A DNA stretch of 64,000 bases, from positions 978,473 through 1,042,472 of the forward strand of contig WLXD01000002.1 of NCBI GenBank assembly GCA_012103255.1, given 5' to 3'. The position numbers were made by a program, and so were the translations under genes. Below, piece by piece: positions 9,287-18,889 of this stretch (its first letter is position 1; the number at the start of each line of letters is the position of its first letter). This DNA comes from Acidobacteriota bacterium (GTDB lineage Bacteria > Acidobacteriota > UBA890 > WLXD01). The notes beneath the pieces are model-generated. The model did not search any database, was not told the origin of the DNA, and saw only the letters and a list, made by a program, of their open reading frames with translations.

Positions 9287-9604
9287 ATGGCCCGTCACCG
9301 AACACTTGCTCAATTCGAACTCTTCGTGCTGATCGCGATCCGAGCGCTCGGCGATGAGGCCTGGAGCGTCGCCATCGAGCAACTCCTCGAAGACACTGGC
9401 GGCCGTTCGACTTCGCTAGGGGCGGTGTACGTAACCCTTCGGCGACTCGAGACGAAAGGGCTAGTTCGCGCGATGCCGATCAAAGTCGAGGGCAGCCGGC
9501 GGCCGCGGAACTACTATCGGCTAACTGCGAGTGGCGCTCGCGAGTTGAACGCGACCACCGACCTGGTTCAGCGGATGATCTCCCTGGGCGGCGACTCGAC
9601 ATGA
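9287..9604 (+). CDS. PadR family transcriptional regulator
   Basis: The 105-residue winged-helix protein begins MARHRTLAQFELFVLIAIRAL, with a wing helix ending SLGAVYVTLRRLETKGLV and RPRNYYRLTASG, the standard PadR hallmarks. The start at 9287 is chosen because the domain begins there; no clear ribosome site is visible and the mRNA may be nearly leaderless. It overlaps the permease gene by 4 nt (ATGA). In Acidobacteria, PadR regulators of this type are characteristically found beside the large duplicated permeases, and this pair matches that arrangement. Confidence 0.9.
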   Translation: MARHRTLAQFELFVLIAIRALGDEAWSVAIEQLLEDTGGRSTSLGAVYVTLRRLETKGLVRAMPIKVEGSRRPRNYYRLTASGARELNATTDLVQRMISLGGDST

Positions 9605-12186
9605 GTTGGGGAAGGGATCGGATCGATCGAGCGTCGCGGGCACTGCTCGCGGCCTGCAAGCGCGACGACTTGCTGTCAGATCTAGAAGCCGGCGCCGAGC
9701 AACTCCGGCGAGAACGGACGGATGAAGCCGTCGCCGCGTGGTATTCGCGCCAGCTGCGGAGGTCCGCCCTACCCGTGCTCGCGGACACTCTAGGGATCGG
9801 GGCGCGCCGCACCGCACGCGCGGGGTTGGCCGAGGGTCGCGGGGCAGTTCGTGCGCTGTGCGCAGCGCCTGGCTTCAGCGTCACCTCGATCGCGATCCTC
9901 TCGCTTGGCATCGGTATCTCAGTGGCCGCGGCATCCGCGTTCCAGGCGGTCTTGCTGGCCCCTCTGCCGTACGAGGCCCCCGATCGGCTCGCAAGTCTGA
10001 ATACGCTCGACTCGCGGCGCGATACCAGCCTCCGAGGGGTGCCAGGCCCCGACGTCTTCGAGGCGCTCCCCGACGTCAACGGCTTCGCTGAGTATGCGGC
10101 GTTCGACAGCTTCTTCGCTGTGGTCGGCTTCGACGGTCAGACACGCCGCGTTGAAGGCGCCGCTGCCACCTCCTCGGCGCTTGGCGTTGTCGGCTTGACG
10201 CCCAGGCTCGGCCGGTTCTTCAGCGACGCGGAAGATTCCGCCACCGGGGCCGCGGTGGTCGTGCTCTCGGAACGGTTCTGGCGCGCTGGGTTCGGCGCAG
10301 ATCCGATCGGCCAGACACTCTCCATAGACGACGTACCCCACACGATCATCGGCGTCGCGCCGAGCAACTTCGAGCTGCCTACGGCGGAGGCTGATCTCTG
10401 GGTCCCAATGGGGGTCGGGCCGGCGAGCTACAACCGCAGAGCCCCGGTGCTGGACGTCATTGCGAGACTGGCACCGGGGACTTCTCTCCAAACCGTCCAG
10501 GGCGAAATCGAGGCGATGGACGCGGCGCTCGCGCTCGCCTATCCCGAGACACACGCCAACCGTCGATTCCTGGTTACGGATCTACACGAGAGATTGCGAG
10601 GCTCGCGACGAGGCCCATTGATGATCATCCTGCTTGCGGCGGGGTTCCTGCTGCTGGTGTCGACGCTGAACGCAGCTTCTTTGCAGCAGGAGCGATGGAA
10701 TCGACGGGCCCGAGAAATCGCGACGCGTCGCGCGCTCGGCGCCTCGAGCGCGCGGCTGATGACCCAGCTGGTGTTCGAAACAGGGCTGCTGGCCGTGGCG
10801 GCGGTTCCCGCGGCGCTCGGCGTCGCGTCAGGTCTCGTATCCACTCTCCGAACCTGGGCGCCGGCTTGGCGCATCGATGAGGTGGCGATCCTGGACTCAC
10901 CGATTGCCATCGGGTTCGCGCTCGCGTGCGCGGCCTTGGTTTCCGGCATCGGCCTGATCCCCGTTGCTGTCGCGGCGCTGGTCCAGGCACCCAGCCAGCG
11001 CGACGACTGGAGATCCTCTCCGCGAGCCTCACGTTCACTCGTCGTCGCCCAGGTCGGAGCCGCCGCGTTGCTCGCCACCAGTTCGATCGCCCTGTTGAGT
11101 GCGCTGAGCGATATCGCCGACCGCGACCGCGGCATCGACGCCAGCAGGATTCTGGTCGGCCGTGTCGATCTTCCGTCGACCCGGTACCCGACCGGGATGC
11201 AGACATATCCGGACTGGCCAGAGGTCCACCGCTTCGCACAGGAGCTCATGGCCCGATTGGACGTTGAACCCGGGGTCGTGGCCAACGCAATGTCGTCCCA
11301 GGTGCCGGCCAGCGCGGCACCGTTCCTGTCAGAACTTGCGGTGCAGGGTATGGAGGACGATGTCACGACGAACGTGCAACACGTGACACCAAACTGGTTC
11401 GACGTCCTCGGTCTTCGGCTCGTTGACGGTCGCCGTCTGACGAGCGACGACACTGCGCAGAACGCCTACGTGGCCGTGGTGAATGTAGCCTTCGCCCAAC
11501 GACTCGGTGGAATCGATCGAGCTCTGGGCGCTCGCTTCACCATGTACGGCCGCGAGCGCGAGGTCGTCGGCGTGGTGAGCAACACGGATGCCGTCGGGCA
11601 GGGCGCGATCCCATCAGTGCTGCTTCCCTTTGCACAGGCCCCAAACGAGTTCATCGTCTTCGCACTGAGAACCGATCTCGACCCGGCGACGATGGCCGCA
11701 TCCGTGCGCACCCATATCCGGGAAATCGATGCCGCTCTGGCGCCGTACGAAATCGAATCACTGCCCCAGTTCATGCAGCGGCAAACGGCCGGCGGAACCA
11801 GAATGGCGGGACTCATCGGACTGCTCGCCGTGGCCGCGACCATTCTCGGCGCCTCCGGAGTGCTCGCCACCCTGTCGAGAGCAGCCGAAGCTCGTCGGAA
11901 GGAAGTCGGAATCCGCCTGGCCCTCGGCGCCAGACCCATCGGACTCTTCATGAGGGTCGTCGGCGAAGGCGTCCTACTCATCTGCAGCGGTCTGCTGATC
12001 GCGCTGCCGCTATTCATGGTGAGTTGGACACGACTCGCCGCGCTCGCGCCCGAAACGCCCTCGCTCTCTATAGCTTCAATCGCTGCCGCGGCGACGGCGT
12101 TCCTGCTTCTCGCCGTGGTCTCCAGTTGGATACCGGCGTGGCGCGCTGCGAGAGTCGCCCCGGCTACGGCAATCAAGGACGGCTAG
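9601..12186 (+). CDS. Long MacB/FtsX-type permease (ADOP-like orphan permease)
   Basis: The 861-residue protein has about 80 N-terminal helical residues, then the MacB periplasmic core entry (GFSVTSIAILSLGIGISVAA), an extracytoplasmic domain, FtsX membrane domains near residues 335-470 and 730-850, and the characteristic EIATRRALGASSARL and EVGIRLALGARP coupling loops. Two FtsX domains with an N-terminal helical domain and no ATPase alongside match the acidobacterial duplicated orphan permease (ADOP) type. The substrate is unknown; MacB relatives export peptides, lipids or drugs using a separate ATPase. It is translationally coupled to the PadR gene. Confidence 0.88.
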   Translation: MSWGRDRIDRASRALLAACKRDDLLSDLEAGAEQLRRERTDEAVAAWYSRQLRRSALPVLADTLGIGARRTARAGLAEGRGAVRALCAAPGFSVTSIAILSLGIGISVAAASAFQAVLLAPLPYEAPDRLASLNTLDSRRDTSLRGVPGPDVFEALPDVNGFAEYAAFDSFFAVVGFDGQTRRVEGAAATSSALGVVGLTPRLGRFFSDAEDSATGAAVVVLSERFWRAGFGADPIGQTLSIDDVPHTIIGVAPSNFELPTAEADLWVPMGVGPASYNRRAPVLDVIARLAPGTSLQTVQGEIEAMDAALALAYPETHANRRFLVTDLHERLRGSRRGPLMIILLAAGFLLLVSTLNAASLQQERWNRRAREIATRRALGASSARLMTQLVFETGLLAVAAVPAALGVASGLVSTLRTWAPAWRIDEVAILDSPIAIGFALACAALVSGIGLIPVAVAALVQAPSQRDDWRSSPRASRSLVVAQVGAAALLATSSIALLSALSDIADRDRGIDASRILVGRVDLPSTRYPTGMQTYPDWPEVHRFAQELMARLDVEPGVVANAMSSQVPASAAPFLSELAVQGMEDDVTTNVQHVTPNWFDVLGLRLVDGRRLTSDDTAQNAYVAVVNVAFAQRLGGIDRALGARFTMYGREREVVGVVSNTDAVGQGAIPSVLLPFAQAPNEFIVFALRTDLDPATMAASVRTHIREIDAALAPYEIESLPQFMQRQTAGGTRMAGLIGLLAVAATILGASGVLATLSRAAEARRKEVGIRLALGARPIGLFMRVVGEGVLLICSGLLIALPLFMVSWTRLAALAPETPSLSIASIAAAATAFLLLAVVSSWIPAWRAARVAPATAIKDG

Positions 12187-12268
12187 GGAGGTCACCGCTC
12201 GGCTGGGCGATTCGGCCGAGTGGCGGCACCTCGACTCTGGGGCGGGCGGACAAGAAAAGGGCAATTCA

Positions 12269-12306
12269 CACATTGTGAGATACTCAATTAGCACATTGTG
12301 AGATAC
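12269..12306. repeat. 15-bp direct repeat, possible operator
   Basis: The 15-mer CACATTGTGAGATAC occurs twice, at 12269-12283 and 12292-12306, spaced 23 bp start to start (about two helical turns). The first copy is embedded in the inverted repeat TCACA-CAT-TGTGA (12266-12278). The second copy ends 23 nt before the amidohydrolase start codon, so a bound protein would sit over the promoter or early leader. It follows the PadR-permease pair, so PadR or another dyadic regulator are candidates. Confidence 0.6.
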
Positions 12307-12329
12307 CTCCCCGAATCGAGCTCCTGGCC

Positions 12330-13694
12330 ATGTTCCGTGAACGTTCGAGAGACCGTCGCATCGCCGCTACGGTGATTGCGACCCTGGCACTTGCCCTCCA
12401 CTCCCCTGCCTCTGGCATCCCGAGTCAGCTCGAGGAGGCTTCCAGCGCGTTGGTTCTCCGGAACGCGAGGATCCTCTCGATGGCGGCCGAGTTGTCCGAT
12501 CGGGCGCCTTTGCTGCCGAGCGGGACCATCGTCGTGCAAAACGGTGTGATCGCGCGCATCGGCCAGGACGAGGATGAGGCCCTCCCGGAGGACGCTCGGA
12601 TTATCGATCTCGCCGGGGCTGTGGTGATGCCCGGACTGGCGGACATGCACGCCCATATCGCCGAGAATGATCTCGACCTGTTCCTCGCCCATGGCGTCAC
12701 CACGGCGCGCGAGATGAACGGCTCCGCCCGCCACCTCGAATGGCGGCGTCAGATCGAGGCCGGCGAACGTCGCGGGCCTCGCTTGTTCGTAACCAGCACG
12801 TTGCTGGCCGGCGAACCGGTGGACGGCGTTCGGTTTGAACTCGTCACCGACCCCGATCAGGCTCGCGAATTGGCGAGGTCTGCGGCAAACGTCGGCTACG
12901 ACATGCTGAAGGTGTATGACGGACTCGGCGCCTCCACGTACGAAGCCCTGGCAGGAGAGGCGGCGCTACTGGATCTTCCGATGACCGGACACGTGCCCTC
13001 AGCCGTGGGCGTCGCGGGCGTGCTCGCCAGCCGCCAGCACCTCGAGCACACGGAAAAGCTCGTCCACGCGGGCGTCGGAATCGAAGAACTCGTAGAGCAA
13101 ATCCGCGTAGCGGAAGTCTGGCTCACGCCGACGCTTGCCGTGCAAGAAGCGCTGTCGCTCGCCGGCACGCTGGAGTATTCGGCGGCGCTCGACGATCCCT
13201 CGATGGAGTTCATGCCAGCAGGGATACTCGGTTGGTGGCACTCCCTCGCTGGGCAACGGCCGACGCCCACCCAAACCTCTCCATTCGTCGAGCGTCAGCA
13301 ATTACTGCTCCGGGCCGCCTACGATGCAGGAGTTCCGCTGCTCGCGGGATCGGACACCCCGAACCCCCTGATGGTTCCCGGCCTGTCACTGGTCGACGAA
13401 CTCGAGGCACTAGTCCGGGGTGGATTGAGCGCGCATGCCGCGCTGGTCACGGCCACAAATGCCGCGGGGAGGTTCGCAACGACGGTACTCAAGAGCCCCG
13501 ACTCGTTTGGGGTCGTTGAAGTAGGCGCCGCCGCGGACCTGGTGATCCTCGAACAGGATCCACGCGAGATGCTTTCAACGCTGCGCGCCCCGCGAGCTGT
13601 CGTGGCGGGCGGTACCTGGTTCGACCGGGAGGCCCTCGATGCGATGTTGCGTGGTGTGGCAGCACGGCGGGCTCCAGCCGTGGACGGCGAGTAG
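12330..13694 (+). CDS. Secreted amidohydrolase family protein (imidazolonepropionase-like)
   Basis: The 454-residue protein has an N-terminal hydrophobic segment (about residues 9-28, ALHSPASG), suggesting export. The amidohydrolase motifs are present: VVMPGLADMHAHI with the first metal-ligand pair HAH, later DLPMTGHVPSAV, RQHLEHTEK, and the metal Asp in LLAGSDTPNP. C-terminal VGAAADLVILEQDP closes the small beta domain. The subgroup acts on cyclic amides or dipeptides (prolidase-like). It is preceded by the 15-bp direct repeats and followed, after 129 nt, by the M16 peptidase pair. Confidence 0.85.
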   Translation: MFRERSRDRRIAATVIATLALALHSPASGIPSQLEEASSALVLRNARILSMAAELSDRAPLLPSGTIVVQNGVIARIGQDEDEALPEDARIIDLAGAVVMPGLADMHAHIAENDLDLFLAHGVTTAREMNGSARHLEWRRQIEAGERRGPRLFVTSTLLAGEPVDGVRFELVTDPDQARELARSAANVGYDMLKVYDGLGASTYEALAGEAALLDLPMTGHVPSAVGVAGVLASRQHLEHTEKLVHAGVGIEELVEQIRVAEVWLTPTLAVQEALSLAGTLEYSAALDDPSMEFMPAGILGWWHSLAGQRPTPTQTSPFVERQQLLLRAAYDAGVPLLAGSDTPNPLMVPGLSLVDELEALVRGGLSAHAALVTATNAAGRFATTVLKSPDSFGVVEVGAAADLVILEQDPREMLSTLRAPRAVVAGGTWFDREALDAMLRGVAARRAPAVDGE

Positions 13695-13823
13695 GCAGCT
13701 TCGCCCGGAGGGTCTCAGGGCCTACGAACGGCGGCCGCGAAGACTGAGCGGGCGACGAACGTCGGCTGCTAGAATCGACGCTCGCGCTCGATCATCAACC
13801 GAACCCTCACTCGGAGGCCGCCC

Positions 13824-15566
13824 ATGCGGCGAATCAGCCTGGCCCTTGGTGTGTTCCTGTGTCTGTCCGCTCCGGCGACGGCTCAGCAGGTCACCCCCAT
13901 CGTTCACGAACTCGACAACGGGATGAAGTTCCTCCTCATCCCGCGACCCGGCGACCCCAACATCTCCGCGGGCTGGGTGACGAAGGTCGGCTCAGTTAAT
14001 GAGAGCGCCGGTACAACCGGCGTTGCCCATTTGTTCGAACACATGATGTTCAAGGGCACCGATACGATCGGCACGACCGACGCCGAAGCCGATCGGCGCG
14101 TCATCGAACACCTCGATGGTCTGCATGCTCAGATCCGTGAGCACGAGCAGGAACTGATCCGCCAGGAGCGCCTGGGGCTGATCGACGACTGGAAGAACCC
14201 GGAGCACCGGACTCCGGCGCATCAGGAGTTGATGGACGACTTCCAGACGGCGCTCGACGAGCAAAAAGGGCTGATCATCAAAGATGACTTTGACCGGATC
14301 TACACCGGCCAGGGTGCCTCCGGAATGAACGCCGGAACCGGCAACGACTTCACCGTCTACTTCATCAACGTTCCCGCCAACAAGCTGGAGCTGTGGTTCT
14401 GGATGGAGTCCGATCGGCTGCAGAATCCGGTATTCCGGGAGTTCTACAGCGAACGCGACGTTGTGCACGAGGAGCGCCGTCTTCGAGTCGATAGCACCCC
14501 CACGGGGCTACTGACCGAACAGTTCAACGCCATGTTCTGGGAGTCCTCGCCCTACGGCTGGCCGATCGGCGGTTGGCCCAGCGACCTCTATGGCATGACG
14601 CGCGAGGAGGCTCTGGCCTTCTTCGACGTGTACTACGCGCCCAACAACCTGGCAGCGGCGCTGGTCGGCGATTTCGATCCCGACGAGGCCATCGCCTGGG
14701 CCGAACAGTACTTCGGCGGCATTCCGCGCGGGCCGCGTGAGCCCGAGCCCGTGCGCACCTGGGAGATGGAGCAGCAGGGCGAGAAGCGGATGTACGGCAC
14801 GGCTGACACAACGCCACAGGTACAGATTCGGTACCACACGGTGGCCGACGGTCACGTCGATGAGCCCGCCTTGGTCGTGATGGGGCAGGTGCTGTCGGGC
14901 CGCACTGGGCGGCTGTTCAAGTCGATCGTCGAGGAGCAGGAACTCGCCACCCAGGCATCGGGTGGGCAGAACGGCTTCAAGTACGACGGATACTTCCAGC
15001 TCACCGGTCTCGCCAAGGACGGGGTAACGCCCGAGCAGGTCGAAGAGGCGATCTACTCCGAGATCGAGAAACTGAAGAGCGAGGTCGTGGGTGAGCGCGA
15101 GCTGCAGAAGGTCAAGAACCAGAATGCAGCGGCCGAATTCAGACGGCTTCAGGGCAGTTTCGGCCTGATGGTCCAGCTGTTGCTCAACGAAGCTGGCCGA
15201 GGCTGGGATGTCATCAACACCGTGGGCCCCAAGCTTCAGGCTGTGACGGTCGAGGACATCCAGCGCGTCGCCAACGAATACTTCGATGATGACAAACGCG
15301 CGGTGGCCATCTATACGCGCGACGAAAACGCCGCCCCGGTCGACCCACGTCTTGCGGGCCTCGACGACGCCGAGCGCCAGCAGATCGGCATGGTCCAGCA
15401 ACAGCTCGCTGGAGCCACAGCCGAGCTGCTACCACAGCTGCAGCAGCAGCTCGTCGGTATGGAAGCTCAAGCATCGCAGGTACCGGAAGAGAACCAGGAC
15501 ATGTTCCAGCTGATACTGGAACTTGTTCGCGAGCGTATTGCCGAGCTCGAGGAGGAAGGACAGTGA
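13824..15566 (+). CDS. M16 family zinc peptidase, catalytic subunit
   Basis: The 580-residue protein has a signal peptide (LALGVFLCLSAPATAQQ) and the inverted zinc motif HLFEHMMFKGT, where HxxEH binds zinc; the downstream Glu ligand is likely in RDVVHEERRLRVDS. It has two M16 domains separated by a charged coiled-coil-like insertion near residues 95-160 (EHEQELIRQERLG) and a Gln-rich C-terminal tail. GGAGG ribosome-site-like bases precede the ATG. The 4-nt overlap with the next gene, an M16 protein without the zinc motif, indicates a two-chain processing peptidase, probably periplasmic. Confidence 0.92.
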   Translation: MRRISLALGVFLCLSAPATAQQVTPIVHELDNGMKFLLIPRPGDPNISAGWVTKVGSVNESAGTTGVAHLFEHMMFKGTDTIGTTDAEADRRVIEHLDGLHAQIREHEQELIRQERLGLIDDWKNPEHRTPAHQELMDDFQTALDEQKGLIIKDDFDRIYTGQGASGMNAGTGNDFTVYFINVPANKLELWFWMESDRLQNPVFREFYSERDVVHEERRLRVDSTPTGLLTEQFNAMFWESSPYGWPIGGWPSDLYGMTREEALAFFDVYYAPNNLAAALVGDFDPDEAIAWAEQYFGGIPRGPREPEPVRTWEMEQQGEKRMYGTADTTPQVQIRYHTVADGHVDEPALVVMGQVLSGRTGRLFKSIVEEQELATQASGGQNGFKYDGYFQLTGLAKDGVTPEQVEEAIYSEIEKLKSEVVGERELQKVKNQNAAAEFRRLQGSFGLMVQLLLNEAGRGWDVINTVGPKLQAVTVEDIQRVANEYFDDDKRAVAIYTRDENAAPVDPRLAGLDDAERQQIGMVQQQLAGATAELLPQLQQQLVGMEAQASQVPEENQDMFQLILELVRERIAELEEEGQ

Positions 15567-17059
15567 GACGCTCTACGCACATTCTTACCGGCGCACTGGC
15601 GATCGCCACGCTCGCCAGCACCGCAGTGGCACAGCAAGAGCGGGTGGCCCATCCACGCGATCTGGCGTTTCCTGGACTCGAGTTCGAACCGCCCAATGGC
15701 GACGAGTATCGGCACGAACTCGCCAATGGCGCCGTGGCGTACGTGGTGGAGGACCATGACCTGCCGCTCGTGAATATCGGCCTGACGATCCGGGCCGGCA
15801 GCTACACGTCTGCAGGACAGGCCACCCCGGGTGTGTCCGGTCTCACGGGCAGCCAGATTCGGAGTGGCGGCACCGCCAGCCTGGCACCCTCCGACTTCGA
15901 CGAGGAACTCGATTTCCTCGCGGCCTCAATGGGAAGTGGCTTCGGCGGGACATCGGGCAGCGCCAGCTTCAACTGCCTAACCAAGGACGTGGATCGCTGC
16001 ACCGAACTCTTCTTCGAGATGTTACGCGAGCCTCGATTCGACGAAGAACGTCTGAACCTGGCAAAGGATCAGACACGCCAGGGAATGGAGCGGCGCAACG
16101 ACTCGACGGGCCAGATCGAAGGGCGCGAGTGGAACCGCCTGATGTACGGCACCGATCACTTCAGCACGCGGTCGTTGTCCGCCGACGAACTGGACTCCGT
16201 GGGTCCGGATGACCTCCGGGAGTTCCACGCCGCTGCCATGCATCCAGGTAACTTCATCTTTGCCGTGTCGGGTGACGTCGACACTGACACTGTCGTGGCC
16301 GCACTCAACGCGCGACTCGCCGAGTGGCCCGCTGGCGCCGCGGCCGAATCGGTACCCGCACCGGAACACACTCCGCAGCCCGGGCTCTACCTGGTGCACA
16401 AGGAAGACGTGAACCAGGGCCGCGTGTCTCTTGGACATCTCGGTGCACAGCTCGACAACCCCGACCGTTTCGCGCTCCAGATCATGAACGACATCCTCGG
16501 CGGCGGTGGCTTCACCTCGCGGATCATGTCGCGGGTCAGGTCAGACGAAGGGCTTGCATACAGCGCGGGCTCTGGATTTGGCTTCGGCGTGCACTACGAC
16601 GGAACATTCCGGGCCTTCTTCCAGTCGCGCAGCGAAGCCGTCGCACGGGCGATCGCAATCGTGGTTGAAGAGATCGAGCGCATCCGGACCGAACCTGTCT
16701 CGGACGAGGAGCTTGCAACCTCGAAGGCATCGTTCATCGAGAGCTTCACGCTCAACTTCGCCTCCGCAGGCCAGCGAGCCGGCCTGTTCGCCAGCTTCGA
16801 ACTGCAGGGCCGGGACTTCGACTACCTGCGCACCTACCGTGACAAAGTCGCTGCCGTCACGGCGGAGGATGTGATGCGAGTAGCCCAGGAGTACCTGCAC
16901 CCGGATCGGTTGGTGATTCTGGCCGTCGGGAACGTCGACGACATGCTGGCTGGCGACCCTGATCACGCCGACATCCAGCTGGCTGCCCTGGCACCCGAGG
17001 GGCGCGTCGAGCGGATTCCCCTGCCCGACCCGCTGACCATGGAATACCCGGAGCAGTAG
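15563..17059 (+). CDS. M16 family peptidase-like protein, non-catalytic subunit
   Basis: The 498-residue exported protein (signal to about residue 21, STAVAQQE) aligns by layout with the preceding peptidase but has GVSGLTGSQIRSGGT where the zinc HxxEH should be. The C-terminal substrate-binding motif RSDEGLAYSAGSGFGFG, with the Arg/Tyr pair typical of the non-catalytic M16 half, is intact. This catalytic/non-catalytic pairing is well known for bacterial M16B heterodimers. It overlaps its partner by 4 nt and is followed after 3 nt by the flavoprotein. Confidence 0.9.
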   Translation: MRRSTHILTGALAIATLASTAVAQQERVAHPRDLAFPGLEFEPPNGDEYRHELANGAVAYVVEDHDLPLVNIGLTIRAGSYTSAGQATPGVSGLTGSQIRSGGTASLAPSDFDEELDFLAASMGSGFGGTSGSASFNCLTKDVDRCTELFFEMLREPRFDEERLNLAKDQTRQGMERRNDSTGQIEGREWNRLMYGTDHFSTRSLSADELDSVGPDDLREFHAAAMHPGNFIFAVSGDVDTDTVVAALNARLAEWPAGAAAESVPAPEHTPQPGLYLVHKEDVNQGRVSLGHLGAQLDNPDRFALQIMNDILGGGGFTSRIMSRVRSDEGLAYSAGSGFGFGVHYDGTFRAFFQSRSEAVARAIAIVVEEIERIRTEPVSDEELATSKASFIESFTLNFASAGQRAGLFASFELQGRDFDYLRTYRDKVAAVTAEDVMRVAQEYLHPDRLVILAVGNVDDMLAGDPDHADIQLAALAPEGRVERIPLPDPLTMEYPEQ

Positions 17060-17062
17060 GGC

Positions 17063-18493
17063 ATGACACAGCGCACAGTCGCAGTTCTGGGAGGCGGCTC
17101 CGCGGGCTTCACGGCCGCGCGCACAGCCGCCAAACAGGGCGCCCGCGTGTTGTTCTTCATGGGCGACAACGCGGACGCCGCGTCGCTGTGCGTGAACCGG
17201 GGCTGCATGCCGTCCAAGGCGATGTTCCAGCCAATCGATGTGATGCACCACGCGCGCAAGCAGCGCTGGCTGCGAGTCGAACCGGTTCAGCCGGATGCGT
17301 ACCTGGGTCAGATCGTGGCCTGGAAGGATCGCGAGATCGCACGTTTCCGCGCCTATCGGCAGCGCGCTATCCACAACCACGCGAGCAACGACTTCCAGGT
17401 CATCCGGTCCGATGCTCGTTTCGTGGACCCGCACACGTTGGAGTCAGCGGGCGAGCGCGACACGTTCGATGCGGCGGTCATCGCCACGGGCTCGGGCCCA
17501 GCGTTCCCGCCCGTTGATGGACTCGCGGAACTCCGAGAGCACATCTGGAGCAGCGACGAGTTCCTCTCGAACACGAGATTGCCGGAATCGCTCACCGTGA
17601 TCGGAGCCGGTGCGATCGGCCTCGAGTTCGCGTTGCGCTACGCCCGTCTCGGCTGTGCGGTGACGATGATCGCGCGCTCACGGCCGCTCTCGACATGGCC
17701 AGCCGCCTTCGGGGACCGCATCGCCGAGATCTACGAACACGAGGGCATCCGGATGATGCGCGGGACAACACCGCAGTCCGTGTATCGGGATGGCGAGGGC
17801 ATGTTCATCGTCAACGTCGAAGGCCCTACCGGGTTCGAGCCTGTGGCGGCGCACCAGCTCGCCGTGGTCGCGGGCCGGCGACCTATGCTCGATTCGCTCG
17901 ACATCGGCAACGCGGGCATCGAACCGACGCGGCGCGGGCTCGAAGTGGGCGAAGACATGCGGGTTACCGGAACGGATCACATCTTCGCCGCAGGCGATGT
18001 GATCGGCCGCCGCATGGTGGTTCATCAGGCACACATCGAAGCCGGCGTCGCCGCGGAGAACGCGGTGACGGAAGGCTCGCGCGAATGGCATCAGCGCAGT
18101 CGCATCATGGTGGTCTACAGCGATCCCGAGTTCGGCTACGCGGGCATGACACCCGATGAGGCTGAGGCCGCGGGACACAAGCTCGTCGTCGGTCGCAAGG
18201 AGTCGCGACTCGTCGGCAAGTTGCACCTCGCTGGGGATGATCACGGTTTTGGCGAGATCATGGCCGACGCGGACACACACCAGTTGCTCGGCGCAGGTCT
18301 TCTGTGCGATCACGCCAGTGACCTGATCCACCTTCCGGCCTACCTGATCGACCAGGAACACACGGTGTACAACGGCGTGAACGCCGAGTACTACCACCCG
18401 ACCCGAATCGAAATCGTGGCCGAGATCCTCGACGGGCTCTGTAGAGACCTGGGCGGGAAGCCGCCCAAGCGGGCTGACGAGAACACCGGATGA
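17063..18493 (+). CDS. FAD-dependent pyridine nucleotide-disulfide oxidoreductase (dihydrolipoyl dehydrogenase-like)
   Basis: The 476-residue protein begins with the FAD dinucleotide fold LGGGSAGFTAA and the redox-active CVNRGCMPSKAM (Cys43 and Cys48). The NAD(P)-binding GAGAIGLEFALRYARLG, second FAD motif HIFAAGDVIG and dimerisation domain with YYHPTRIEI, equivalent to the HPTxxE active-site His-Glu, follow. All catalytic residues of the dihydrolipoamide dehydrogenase/mercuric reductase group are present. No 2-oxoacid dehydrogenase genes are near, so the partner is unknown; lipoamide, glutathione-like or mercuric substrates remain possible. Confidence 0.88.
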   Translation: MTQRTVAVLGGGSAGFTAARTAAKQGARVLFFMGDNADAASLCVNRGCMPSKAMFQPIDVMHHARKQRWLRVEPVQPDAYLGQIVAWKDREIARFRAYRQRAIHNHASNDFQVIRSDARFVDPHTLESAGERDTFDAAVIATGSGPAFPPVDGLAELREHIWSSDEFLSNTRLPESLTVIGAGAIGLEFALRYARLGCAVTMIARSRPLSTWPAAFGDRIAEIYEHEGIRMMRGTTPQSVYRDGEGMFIVNVEGPTGFEPVAAHQLAVVAGRRPMLDSLDIGNAGIEPTRRGLEVGEDMRVTGTDHIFAAGDVIGRRMVVHQAHIEAGVAAENAVTEGSREWHQRSRIMVVYSDPEFGYAGMTPDEAEAAGHKLVVGRKESRLVGKLHLAGDDHGFGEIMADADTHQLLGAGLLCDHASDLIHLPAYLIDQEHTVYNGVNAEYYHPTRIEIVAEILDGLCRDLGGKPPKRADENTG

Positions 18494-18810
18494 CCGACGA
18501 AGGCAGCGATCTGCCCGAGGCGGAACGACCTGCGGGCCTGGACTCCGGCAAAGACGAAGCGTTCGAGCCGCCAACCGGCTACGAGCTCATGAGGCCCGAG
18601 AGCCCATTCGCTCACCCGGCGTGGGCGCTACCGATGGTGCTGGTTCTCGCGGTCCCCTTCCTCATCTGGGGACTACTCGGTCACCCCATATGGCTCCTGA
18701 TCGGCAGCCCGTTCATTCTGGTTCTGCTGCTCTGGATCTGGGTTCGCCGCGTTGAGGCTCAAAGGGCTTCGACAACGTCGATAGACGCAGAGGACAGGTC
18801 CGACGCATAA
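18490..18810 (+). CDS. Small hypothetical membrane protein
   Basis: The 106-residue protein has an acidic, likely cytoplasmic N-terminal half and two adjacent hydrophobic segments (WALPMVLVLAVPFLIWGLLG and LIGSPFILVLLLWIWV), followed by a short polar tail. Its ATG overlaps the flavoprotein stop by 4 nt, so the two are probably translated together. I do not recognise the family. Confidence 0.6.
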   Translation: MTDEGSDLPEAERPAGLDSGKDEAFEPPTGYELMRPESPFAHPAWALPMVLVLAVPFLIWGLLGHPIWLLIGSPFILVLLLWIWVRRVEAQRASTTSIDAEDRSDA

Positions 18811-18889
18811 TCGTTGAGACATCGGGAGGCAACATCAGTCTGGAGACGCGGGGGCGCGTCATCGGGCGATATCGAATCTGGGGGAACCG

